From positions 910,358 to 974,357 of the forward strand of contig JBIIAO010000001.1 in NCBI GenBank assembly GCA_044239865.1: DNA of 64,000 nt, given 5' to 3'. Source of the DNA: CAIZGX01 sp044239865. GTDB lineage: Bacteria; Bacteroidota; Bacteroidia; Flavobacteriales_D; Sanyastnellaceae. Numbering within the stretch: the stretch's first letter is position 1; each line of letters starts with the position of its first letter. Under the pieces are notes generated by a model. That model did not search any database. It had not been told where the DNA came from and worked only from the letters and a program-made list of their open reading frames with translations. Below are positions 56,544 through 64,000 of this stretch, in pieces. The translations under genes and the position numbers were made by a program.

Positions 56544-58538
56544 ATGATCGCAGAAAAAAAATACGATTACATCTTTGCTGGAAAAGGCGCGTCTGCTGCA
56601 CTCGTGTTAATTGAGCTTGAAAGAAGAAATCTTTTAAACTCGAAGAACATACTCATTGTTGATCCTAATCAAGATTCAACTAACAATAAAAACTTTTGCT
56701 TTTGGACAGAAGATAACGGCGAACTCAAAAAAAAACTTGAGCCCTTCATAGAGCACAACTGGTCAAAAATTCAGCTGAATAATGGAAAGGAAGAATACCT
56801 TAAACCAACATCTTACAATCACATTCCCAATTCAATTGTTATTGAAAAGGCAAATGAGATAATTGAAAAGTATAATGCTCAAGTCTTGATTGATACTGTT
56901 ACCGAGACCGGTACTGATAACCTTGGCAACTTCGCAACAATAGGTGGCGAAAGTATTTACGGAGAGTACATCCTCGATTCAAGAACTCCCATTTTACAAA
57001 AAACCGACTGGAATCAAACAACCCTATTTCAAAGCTTTATCGGATGGATTATCGAATTTCCAAATGAAAAATTAGATGTTGAATCCTTTCGCATGATGGA
57101 CTTCAACATTGAACAAAATAACTTCACACAGTTCGTTTACGTATTGCCTTTCTCAGAGAACAGCGCATTAGTTGAAGTGACCAGATTTGGTAAAGAAATC
57201 ATCATCACTGCCGAAGCGGAAGCCATACTCGAGGACTACATAACGAATCAGTTCGGAGAATATAAAAAACTTGGAATTGAGCAAGGGTGCATTCCTATGA
57301 GTAACGCACCATTGAGCAATCTTGGCAGTTCAAACACAATTAATCTTGGAGCTCGAAACTACTGCCTCAAACCCAGTACTGGCTACGCCTTCAAGAACAT
57401 GTATAGTCAAGCTGTTGAAATTGCTGAAAGCATTCAGCGTGGACAAGCAAAAATCTTAACCAACCGAACGCATGAAGAAGCTTCGAAAGGTCGGTTTGCA
57501 TTTTACGACTCTTTATTACTTATTATTCTTCATCTTTGGCCGTCTTACGGAAAAAAAATATTTGCTCAATTATTCTCAAAAATTGAAACGAAGCTCATTC
57601 TGAAATTCCTTGATGAGAAAACATCTCTTTCAGAAGATATTAAAATTTTCAGTAGACTTCCTATAGGCATCTTTCTTAGAGCATTAGCCTTATACTTTAT
57701 TAAAAGCAAAGCTTTCAGACCTTTTTTGATTCTCTGCTTTGTTTGCATTCTATATCTCCTCGCAGACTTTCCTGACATTCAGAACATAGTCGGGTACACA
57801 ACACTATTCATTGGAATGGTCTGCGTTGGAATACCGCACGGAGCTGTAGATCATTTAATTGAATCGAAATCTTGGAATTTCCGCAAGGCACCGCGCTTCA
57901 TAGGGAAATACTTGGCACTCATGGCCTGCATAGGAATCTTCTGGTTGTTTGCGCCTACCCTTGCACTTGTTACCTTTTTGATCTACTCGGGATGGCATTT
58001 TGGTCAAGCCGATGTGAAGCATTGGTCCCTCCCTACATACCTTACCCTACCGTGGGGAGTAACATTATTGTTATACATTTTAGGTACTCACCAAACAGAA
58101 ACATCGCAAATAGTAAACTACATTGCGGGAATTGATTTCCCAATTTCAATTACTCCGCTTGCAATTGCTCCATGGATTTTATTTGCTCTTTGGAGAAGAA
58201 ACATGCCACTGATTTTCACCCTTAGTTGGCTTGCATTTTCAAGTCAACTACCCCTCCTGCTTGCATTTGGAACATACTTCATTGGTCAGCACAGCATAAC
58301 AAGTTGGAGACATCTCAAGCAGCATATTAATCTTGAAAACAAAAAAATCTGGATTCATTCCTTACCTTTTCATTTAGGAGCCTGGATAATTCTAATTCTG
58401 TTTTTTGTTGTTTGGCCTTCCATTCAAAATCAAATCAACGCAGCCTACAATGCCTGGGGGATATTCTTTATTTTCATTTCATGCGTAAGCTTTCCTCATG
58501 TGATTTTTATGAATAAGTTGTATAAGAAGCGAAATTGA
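56544..58538 (+). CDS. Fusion of lycopene beta-cyclase (CrtY) and beta-carotene 15,15'-dioxygenase (Brp/Blh)
   Basis: 664 residues in one uninterrupted frame. The N-terminal half (about 1-385) is a CrtY-type lycopene cyclase: dinucleotide-binding YDYIFAGKGASAALVLIEL, QSFIGWIIEF, FVYVLPFSENSALVEVT, QGCIPM, and NYCLKPSTGYAFKNM. The C-terminal half (about 390-664) is a Brp/Blh membrane dioxygenase with its His motifs GIPHGAVDH (429-437), YSGWHFGQAD (481-490), GQHSITSWRH (581-590) and SFPHVIFMNKLY (649-660). Together these should convert lycopene to beta-carotene and cleave it to two retinals for the adjacent proteorhodopsin. The usual arrangement is two separate genes. crtE, crtB and crtI are not in the window. 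Confidence 0.93.
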   Translation: MIAEKKYDYIFAGKGASAALVLIELERRNLLNSKNILIVDPNQDSTNNKNFCFWTEDNGELKKKLEPFIEHNWSKIQLNNGKEEYLKPTSYNHIPNSIVIEKANEIIEKYNAQVLIDTVTETGTDNLGNFATIGGESIYGEYILDSRTPILQKTDWNQTTLFQSFIGWIIEFPNEKLDVESFRMMDFNIEQNNFTQFVYVLPFSENSALVEVTRFGKEIIITAEAEAILEDYITNQFGEYKKLGIEQGCIPMSNAPLSNLGSSNTINLGARNYCLKPSTGYAFKNMYSQAVEIAESIQRGQAKILTNRTHEEASKGRFAFYDSLLLIILHLWPSYGKKIFAQLFSKIETKLILKFLDEKTSLSEDIKIFSRLPIGIFLRALALYFIKSKAFRPFLILCFVCILYLLADFPDIQNIVGYTTLFIGMVCVGIPHGAVDHLIESKSWNFRKAPRFIGKYLALMACIGIFWLFAPTLALVTFLIYSGWHFGQADVKHWSLPTYLTLPWGVTLLLYILGTHQTETSQIVNYIAGIDFPISITPLAIAPWILFALWRRNMPLIFTLSWLAFSSQLPLLLAFGTYFIGQHSITSWRHLKQHINLENKKIWIHSLPFHLGAWIILILFFVVWPSIQNQINAAYNAWGIFFIFISCVSFPHVIFMNKLYKKRN

Positions 58539-58557
58539 TCCAATTCAGATTTTCAAC

Positions 58558-58650
58558 AACGTAGTTCAAACAACGAAGTTCTAACAACGTAGTTCTAACA
58601 ACGTAGTTCCAAAAACTAAGTTCCAACAACGTAGTTCTAACAACGAAGTT
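58558..58650. repeat. Family-A minihairpin array, seven near-identical units
   Basis: Seven AAC-NNN-GTT units with loops GTA, GAA, GTA, GTA, TAA, GTA, GAA, joined by 4-6-base linkers (C followed by AA- or TA-rich bases). It fills the convergent gap between the fusion gene and ung. It is the most regular array and lacks the long stems. Confidence 0.88.
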
Positions 58651-58654
58651 CGTC

Positions 58655-59320
58655 CTACCAAGAAATCTGAGCAAGGCCCCAAGCGCTCAAATGCTTATTC
58701 ACTTTCGAAAACGGCTTCGTTCCGAAAAAACCTCGATAAGCGGAAAGCGGCGAAGGATGAACGCTTTCAATAATTGCATGTTTCGACATGTCAATTAAAA
58801 CACTTTTCTTCCGCGCATAATCTCCCCATAAAACGAATACGACATGCGCGTTTTCTTTCGAAACAAATTCAATGGTCGCATTCGTAAATTCTTCCCATCC
58901 CCATTTCGAATGACTGCCTGCCTTGTCTTTTTCCACCGTTAAAACACTATTCAATAACAATACACCTTGCTCTGCCCACGATGTTAGATCGGTAGTTCGA
59001 GTTAAGTCAATTCCGAATTCGCTCTCCAACTCTTTGTATATATTTCGAAGTGAAGGCGGAATCTTCATTCCTTGTTGAACACTAAACGCTAAGCCGTGTG
59101 CTTCGCCTTGGCCATGATAAGGATCTTGTCCAAGAATAACAACGCGAACATCTTGTGGCTTGCACAATGCGAAAGCTTCAAAGATTTTTTGATTAGGTGG
59201 AAAACAAATCGAGGAAGCATAAGCTTCCTCGACCTTTTTTTCTAAAGAAAATAAATAGTCCTTTCTCGTTTCCTCTTGAAGCAATGCGCTCCACGTTTTT
59301 GGAAAGGACTCGAATAACAT
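58655..59320 (-). CDS. ung: Uracil-DNA glycosylase, family 1
   Basis: 221 residues. Removes uracil from DNA. Motifs: VVILGQDPYHGQGEAHGLAFSV (water-activating Asp, read in two parts), LLNSVLTVEKDKAGSH and SVHPSPLSAYRGFFGTKPFS (catalytic His and Leu-intercalation loop). Usual length for the family. Its ATG overlaps the stop of the upstream protease by one base (TAATG). A 10-bp-arm hairpin lies inside the coding region at 59209-59232. Confidence 0.97.
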   Translation of the reverse strand: MLFESFPKTWSALLQEETRKDYLFSLEKKVEEAYASSICFPPNQKIFEAFALCKPQDVRVVILGQDPYHGQGEAHGLAFSVQQGMKIPPSLRNIYKELESEFGIDLTRTTDLTSWAEQGVLLLNSVLTVEKDKAGSHSKWGWEEFTNATIEFVSKENAHVVFVLWGDYARKKSVLIDMSKHAIIESVHPSPLSAYRGFFGTKPFSKVNKHLSAWGLAQISW

Positions 59321-60981
59321 TACAATTTCACAAATTTCTTATTGAAGGAAGAACCATCTTTCTTCACCACTTGAATGAAGTACATTCCACTTGCAAATGC
59401 ATTCGCAGAAATCGTTGTTGAAGAAGCATTTAAATTCAAACTTTCAACCAACCTTCCATCTTGGGTATAAACGCGAATTTCTTTCAACAAATCGAAACGT
59501 GGACATGTCAAGGTGAAGCTATCTTCAACACGCGTTGGGAAAATCGTTAGCTCCTGAAAAGCAATGCTTTCTTCTATTCCCACAACACCGGCACAAGGCT
59601 GAACCGCCGCAGTTCCAGGATAAGAACCGTCAATAGCCAAAATTCCAGTACCCGCAGCATCAAGCCAATCTACTAAATCTTCGTTCGAAGGATTCGGATT
59701 ACCAGTAAAGTGCTTGTCCATCTTACCGTAATAATCTGGTGCTGTTTGCGCATCACAGAATGAACCTCCGCCCGTAAGTGTTCCAATAATTTGGTGGTCC
59801 TTGTTAAACAACGGAGATCCTGATGATCCACCTTCTGTTACTCCCCAATTCGTTACTGTTTCAATCCAGTTCACTTTCCAGTGTTGCCCCGATGTTTGCC
59901 ATGTTCCTGAAGTAACTGTTCCAGCAGTAGAAATTTTCTTCACATCTCCAGCAGGGTGGTGAATGCAAATGGCTTTCCATCCGGATGTTGATGCCGTTGG
60001 CGCAGATGTGTTCGCGTTCCATCCAGCATAATAAACCGGCCAAGTAGTAGGAATAGCCTGAGTCATTTCCAACAAACAGAAATCACTTCCTGAAGCCCCA
60101 CCTCCATCGTTCGAATCGGCCAAACGATTAGTCCCTGTTTTCTGCTGAGCAGATGAACTAATTCCAGTTCCGCAAGCACTCTTCTGGTAATTGAAGCGAA
60201 CTACAATATTTCCAAAATCAGAGGTCGACGAAGATTCGGTGCAGTGCATTGCTGTTAAAACAAATTTTCTACAATCGTAAGAGGTGTTATTTACCAATGT
60301 ACCTGAACACAAGCCTACCCCACCTCCCGCAGGAATACTTAATTTAACAACCGCTCGCATATCATCTGCCCACTCGTCTCCTTCCGGACATTTAATATCA
60401 ATTTCACATGGATCAGATGCGCGTTCAAAACGATCGTCATGAACAAATCTAAAGTAGTGTCCGAAGCCACGGATATTTAGAACAGGCTGCTCCATCACTT
60501 CGAAAGGTTGGTAATATTCCAAAACCACATCATCTCCAAAAATCTCAGGGGTGCGATATTTCCCTGAAGTTGAATTTTCTTCACTATCGTATGGCCCCAC
60601 AAACCACTCGCGATCTGCGGTATATGCAAACAACGAAGTTCCTTCTGGCAAATACAATTGTTTGAAAAACACATCCATGCTCAATGCTCCAGGACTGTGA
60701 ACACGCAACTGCCACATTTTATCGCCGTTAGGAAAATAAGTCCACACGCCATCAGAAAGGGCATTCATTGGATATTCGACAATCTTTCCGTAAATCGGAA
60801 GTGTTCCATTTTTTTCTGACTCATCGGCCATTGCCCACAATTCTTCGCTCGTCAAGTTCGCAACTTGCAGACGTTCTAGTCGAGAATTGAACGATGAATT
60901 AGGTTCTCTGAATCCAGCTGGCTCTTGAGCCATTACTTGCAGCGACATCAATAGTGCTGATAAAAAGTATAGTTTTTTCAT
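59320..60981 (-). CDS. Secreted trypsin-like (lysyl endopeptidase-type) serine protease with T9SS type A signal
   Basis: 553 residues from the ATG at 60981 (MKKLYFLSALLMSLQVMAQ, signal peptide). A start 21 bases upstream would spoil it. The prodomain (about 20-190) is followed by a chymotrypsin-fold peptidase with triad segments FVLTAMHCTES (His), GSDFCLLEMTQ (Asp) and EGGSSGSPLFN (Ser). Several Cys are placed as in Lysobacter lysyl endopeptidase. A T9SS type A sorting domain closes the protein (LTIFPTRVEDSFTLTCP to SFNKKFVKL). Extracellular proteolysis would feed the two POT peptide transporters. Overlaps ung by one base. Confidence 0.9.
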   Translation of the reverse strand: MKKLYFLSALLMSLQVMAQEPAGFREPNSSFNSRLERLQVANLTSEELWAMADESEKNGTLPIYGKIVEYPMNALSDGVWTYFPNGDKMWQLRVHSPGALSMDVFFKQLYLPEGTSLFAYTADREWFVGPYDSEENSTSGKYRTPEIFGDDVVLEYYQPFEVMEQPVLNIRGFGHYFRFVHDDRFERASDPCEIDIKCPEGDEWADDMRAVVKLSIPAGGGVGLCSGTLVNNTSYDCRKFVLTAMHCTESSSTSDFGNIVVRFNYQKSACGTGISSSAQQKTGTNRLADSNDGGGASGSDFCLLEMTQAIPTTWPVYYAGWNANTSAPTASTSGWKAICIHHPAGDVKKISTAGTVTSGTWQTSGQHWKVNWIETVTNWGVTEGGSSGSPLFNKDHQIIGTLTGGGSFCDAQTAPDYYGKMDKHFTGNPNPSNEDLVDWLDAAGTGILAIDGSYPGTAAVQPCAGVVGIEESIAFQELTIFPTRVEDSFTLTCPRFDLLKEIRVYTQDGRLVESLNLNASSTTISANAFASGMYFIQVVKKDGSSFNKKFVKL

Positions 60982-61024
60982 TTTGCAGATTTGAGGTGGC
61001 AATATAGTCAGTATTTTTGCTTCC

Positions 61025-62422
61025 TTGACTCTGTTTCCTAAAATATCGCGTCTGCTCCTGAAGGCCTACATTGGCCCTTTCATCATTACCTTTTTAATTG
61101 CGATGTTCATTTTCGAAATGCAATTCATTTGGGTGTATCTAGATGACTTGGTTGGAAAAGGAATTGATCCGCTTACCCTCCTGCAATTGCTTGTATATGC
61201 CAGTGCGCGAATTGTGAATATGGCTCTGCCTTTAGCCATTCTTATGTCGAGTATAATGACTATGGGTTCACTCGCTGAAAATTACGAATTGACGGCCATG
61301 AAAAGCGCAGGAATGTCTCTGAGTAGAATTTTAAGACCGCTCGTTGTTTTCATGATCGCGATGTCGGTATTCTCATTCGTATTCGCAAACAACGTATGGC
61401 CCATTGCCAATCTAAAATTCAGAACATTGTTGTTCAGTATTGTCCAACAAAGACCAACACTGAATCTAGAAAGTGGTGTTTTCTATAATGGTATTGAAGG
61501 AATTAGCATCCGAGTTATGGATAAGAACATAGAAACTGGAGTGCTCAAAGACGTTTTAATTTACGATCATAGAAATCAGAATTTAGGAAACCGAACGGTC
61601 ATTCGTGCAACAGAGGGCGACATGAGCGAAACGGAAGACAAACGATTCCTTATTCTCACCTTGAAGAACGGTGTTACATACGAAGAGAAAGAGGAAAACA
61701 GCAGACCTAAAAAGGGTGCAATGCAATCGAATAAGAAAGAAAAGCACATGCCTCTGGTCTCCGGCAACTTTGAAAGCATGGTGCTTCGATTAGATCTTAG
61801 TTCACTCATATTTCAAAAAAATGATGAAGAAGTTTTTCGAAACTCTTCTGAAATGATGACCATTGCTCAACTTGACAATGCCATTGACAGTCTTGAACTT
61901 CAAAAAGACAGTCTTGACAAAGCCATTCAAAATTTTCAAGCCAACAATCAAAATAAAAGTTTAGATGCTACTGCACCAGCAGTAACCAGTGCAAAAAACG
62001 TAGCCCTCGACAACAACGCAAAGCAAGCGAAAACGCTCGAAGGCATGAACGAAGAATTGCTGAATCGAAGCAAATTCATAAACCGACACAAGATTGAATG
62101 GCACAGGAAATTCACCCTGGCCTTCTCATGCATCATTCTCTTTTTTATTGGAGCCCCCCTCGGAGCAATTATTCGCAAAGGAGGAATTGGCTGGCCTACC
62201 ATTCTAGCTTTAGGTATTTTTATTCTTTTTGAAATGCTAACAATAGCCGGAGAGAAGATGACAAAAAGCAATATTCTTGACCCTTCAGTGGGCATGTGGT
62301 TGGCCACCTTTGTTACGCTACCCATGGGAATTTTCATCACTTACAGAGCTCGCATGGAAGGAAAGTGGCAATGGAATATCTTCAAGAAAAAAGCAAATAA
62401 AAACAAATCTGAATACACATGA
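61025..62422 (+). CDS. LptF/LptG-family lipopolysaccharide export permease
   Basis: 465 residues. Six membrane segments in the family pattern: three near the N-terminus (about 12-120, LLLKAYIGPFIITFLIAMFI, ALPLAILMSSIMTMGSLAEN), a periplasmic jellyroll domain (about 125-340) and three at the C-terminus (KFTLAFSCIILFFIGAPLGA, IRKGGIGWPTILALGIFILF, MGIFITYRAR). It is a partner of LptB in the ABC exporter that lifts LPS to the outer membrane. Translation probably begins at a TTG (61025); an in-frame stop lies 31 bases upstream with no ATG between. The Lys/Asn-rich insert with many Q and N (about 280-350) is unusual. Overlaps the next gene by ATGA. Confidence 0.9.
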   Translation: MTLFPKISRLLLKAYIGPFIITFLIAMFIFEMQFIWVYLDDLVGKGIDPLTLLQLLVYASARIVNMALPLAILMSSIMTMGSLAENYELTAMKSAGMSLSRILRPLVVFMIAMSVFSFVFANNVWPIANLKFRTLLFSIVQQRPTLNLESGVFYNGIEGISIRVMDKNIETGVLKDVLIYDHRNQNLGNRTVIRATEGDMSETEDKRFLILTLKNGVTYEEKEENSRPKKGAMQSNKKEKHMPLVSGNFESMVLRLDLSSLIFQKNDEEVFRNSSEMMTIAQLDNAIDSLELQKDSLDKAIQNFQANNQNKSLDATAPAVTSAKNVALDNNAKQAKTLEGMNEELLNRSKFINRHKIEWHRKFTLAFSCIILFFIGAPLGAIIRKGGIGWPTILALGIFILFEMLTIAGEKMTKSNILDPSVGMWLATFVTLPMGIFITYRARMEGKWQWNIFKKKANKNKSEYT

Positions 62423-63609
62423 AATTTCTTCAGATTTGTCAAAAGCCGCCGCTGCCACTAACAGACGGGGGATGCATTGCATTTCATGCGCTTACCACTG
62501 GATTACTTCAAGCGGGGCATAGCGTTAAAGTGTTAACCCTTTTTACTGACAAACATGATTTTCTTCCTGAATCCATGCCTGAAGAATATTTAAAAAAAAC
62601 AGACATTGAGGGAGTCTACGTTGACACGAAAATGAATTTAGTGGATGTGTACTGTAATTTCATGACTCGAGACCCTTATAATTTGAGTCGGTTTTTCTCC
62701 GTAGATGTCGACATTCGATTAACCCGATTACTTCAAAAAGAAAAATACGATTGTATCATTCTTGAGAGCATTTTCACGTCTCCATATTTATCTACAATAC
62801 GAAGAAATGTAAGCACTACTGTAATACTTCGATCGCATAATGTTGAACACCAAATTTGGGACAAGCTAGCCATTGGCGAGAAAAATTTCTTTAAAAGAAT
62901 ATACCTTTCCTATCTCAGTAAAAAATTATATAAAGCAGAAATAGAAGCGTGGCGCAGTGTCGACGGCGTGGCTTGTATAAGTTACGACGACATGCAATTC
63001 ACCCGTGCGCTTTCTCTAAAGCCCTCATATTTACTCCCTGTGGCCATGTCTATTCAAGAATCTGTTGAAATGACTGGAAATGATTTAAAGGCATACCACA
63101 TTGGTTCAATGGATTGGCTACCAAATTTGGAAGCCATAAACGGATTCATTGAGAATACACTTCCAACTGTATTAAAAGAATTTCCAAACTTTGAATTTCA
63201 TATTGCAGGAAGAAAAATGCCTTCGACACTTCACGAAAAAAAAATAAATGGCATTGTCTCGTGGGGCGAAGTTGAAAGTGCAGAGACTTTCGCAAGAAAC
63301 TTTCAAATCATGCTTGTTCCCTTACTATCCGGTTCTGGAATTCGCATTAAAATTTTAGAGGCCTTCACCATGGGTATTGCCGTTATTTCCACAGAGCAAG
63401 GCATTCGAGGATTAGATGTGGAAGACAGAGAAGAATATTACCGCGCAGAAACACCCGAAGAATGGGTTGAAGCGTTGCGCGCCTTACAATACCCTGAAGA
63501 ACGAAAAAGAATAGGACGAAACGCACAGGATTTCATGGAACAGTCGTACAACAATTCAAAGATTGTTCAACCCCTCGTTCAATTTATCAAATCTCTTCCA
63601 AAAAGATGA
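62419..63609 (+). CDS. Glycosyltransferase family 4-like protein
   Basis: 396 residues with the GT-B fold. The N-terminal acceptor domain begins MKFLQICQKPPLPLTDGG (a GG loop) and the donor domain ends with MLVPLLSGSGIRIKILEAFTMGIAVIST, which carries the nucleotide-sugar-binding Glu of GT4 enzymes. Also visible: RSHNVEHQIW and YHIGSMDWLPNLEAI. No membrane segment, so peripheral and cytoplasmic. It probably acts in surface polysaccharide or LPS synthesis given the overlapping LptF/G-family gene upstream and a second glycosyltransferase overlapping downstream (ATGA). Confidence 0.9.
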   Translation: MKFLQICQKPPLPLTDGGCIAFHALTTGLLQAGHSVKVLTLFTDKHDFLPESMPEEYLKKTDIEGVYVDTKMNLVDVYCNFMTRDPYNLSRFFSVDVDIRLTRLLQKEKYDCIILESIFTSPYLSTIRRNVSTTVILRSHNVEHQIWDKLAIGEKNFFKRIYLSYLSKKLYKAEIEAWRSVDGVACISYDDMQFTRALSLKPSYLLPVAMSIQESVEMTGNDLKAYHIGSMDWLPNLEAINGFIENTLPTVLKEFPNFEFHIAGRKMPSTLHEKKINGIVSWGEVESAETFARNFQIMLVPLLSGSGIRIKILEAFTMGIAVISTEQGIRGLDVEDREEYYRAETPEEWVEALRALQYPEERKRIGRNAQDFMEQSYNNSKIVQPLVQFIKSLPKR

Positions 63610-64000
63610 AAATCGTAGTGCTCACTTCGCGCATTCCGTATCCGTTGGAAAAGGGAGACAAACTCCGCATTTTCCATCAAATAAAACATTTGTCAGAGTC
63701 TCACGAAATTTGCCTCATCTGCTTGAATGAAAATTCTCAGTCCATTGACACATCTGTGCTTCGAGAAATGGTTTCTGAATTTCATGTTGTTCCGATTTCA
63801 AAATGGAAAATACCCTTCCGTTTAATCTTCGCTCTTTTTCACAATCTCCCTTTTCAAGTTGAATATTTCTTGGATAGGAAAAACAAAAAAAAGATTGAAG
63901 CCATAATTCAAGACTTTAACCCCAATCATATCTATTGTCAGCTAATTAGAACAGCAGAATACGTAAAAAATCTTTTTCAATTCGATAAAACGATTGACTA
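63606..64000 (+). CDS. Glycosyltransferase, 5' part only (runs off the window end)
   Basis: The visible 131 residues begin MKIVVLTSRIPYPLEKGDKL and continue with HQIKHLSESHEICLICLNEN. This is the N-terminal domain of a GT4-type or sugar-transferase (PEP-CTERM/XrtA-like) glycosyltransferase. The P-Y-P-x-x-K-G-D loop is typical of this group. Four-base overlap with the preceding glycosyltransferase, so same operon. The donor domain lies outside the window. Confidence 0.85.
   Translation, partial: MKIVVLTSRIPYPLEKGDKLRIFHQIKHLSESHEICLICLNENSQSIDTSVLREMVSEFHVVPISKWKIPFRLIFALFHNLPFQVEYFLDRKNKKKIEAIIQDFNPNHIYCQLIRTAEYVKNLFQFDKTID

Overview
The window looks like a chromosomal segment of a marine member of Bacteroidota, most likely Flavobacteriales near the Cryomorphaceae/Schleiferiaceae. 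This is inferred from gene families, not from a phylogeny. Supporting evidence: six secreted proteins with type IX secretion (T9SS) C-terminal signals (five type A, one type B), a TonB-dependent receptor with a carboxypeptidase-regulatory N-domain, a fused isobutyryl-CoA mutase, TAnnTTTG-like promoter elements, a Met-tuned proteorhodopsin, and a moderately AT-rich composition. I saw no tRNA, rRNA, CRISPR array, transposase or phage module.

Layout. 0-1.2 kb: start of a lipoprotein gene and a higBA toxin-antitoxin pair with a clear palindromic operator. 1.2-8.5 kb: GH65 disaccharide phosphorylase, an old-yellow-enzyme/dienoyl-CoA reductase, a degenerate-Nudix NrtR-type regulator and a CotH/lamin-tail T9SS protein. 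The phosphorylase promoter and the regulator promoter share one 15-bp palindrome. 8.5-16.6 kb: tryptophan dioxygenase, an orphan HepT, two T9SS proteins, a polyvalent-kinase-like protein, an ORF6N remnant, prmA and tpiA, separated by hairpin-rich repeats. 16.6-22.7 kb: T9SS adhesin-like protein, TonB receptor and ArsR regulator. 22.7-36.8 kb: icmF, xth, a DjlA-like protein, an L-type-lectin protein, two POT peptide transporters, a thioredoxin-like lipoprotein, a four-helix-bundle protein embedded in repeats, citrate synthase and an enoyl-CoA hydratase. 36.8-43.8 kb (minus strand): ychF, DUF4440, rhomboid, PH-domain protein and TamB. 43.9-45.7 kb: split transketolase. 45.9-54.3 kb: an accessory block with a 20-residue tandem-repeat protein, a Hint-domain protein, then a co-directional run of transglutaminase, papain-like peptidase, amidoligase-like protein, membrane-anchored unknown and class-A-like serine hydrolase. 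54.3-58.5 kb: a light island with photolyase-like protein plus DUF2256, proteorhodopsin, and a single-chain lycopene cyclase-Blh fusion. 58.6-64 kb: ung, a trypsin-like T9SS protease, an LptF/LptG-family permease and two glycosyltransferases, the last cut by the window end.

Three things stand out. First, about ten intergenic spacers are built from arrays of tiny stem-triplet-stem units whose core is nearly always C-GNA-G (or its complement). The stems vary but stay complementary, and this triloop class is known to give unusually stable DNA minihairpins. Second, the fusion enzyme next to proteorhodopsin should carry out both lycopene cyclisation and beta-carotene cleavage to retinal. Third, the transglutaminase/peptidase/amidoligase/serine-hydrolase block looks like an uncharacterised peptide-bond making and breaking system.
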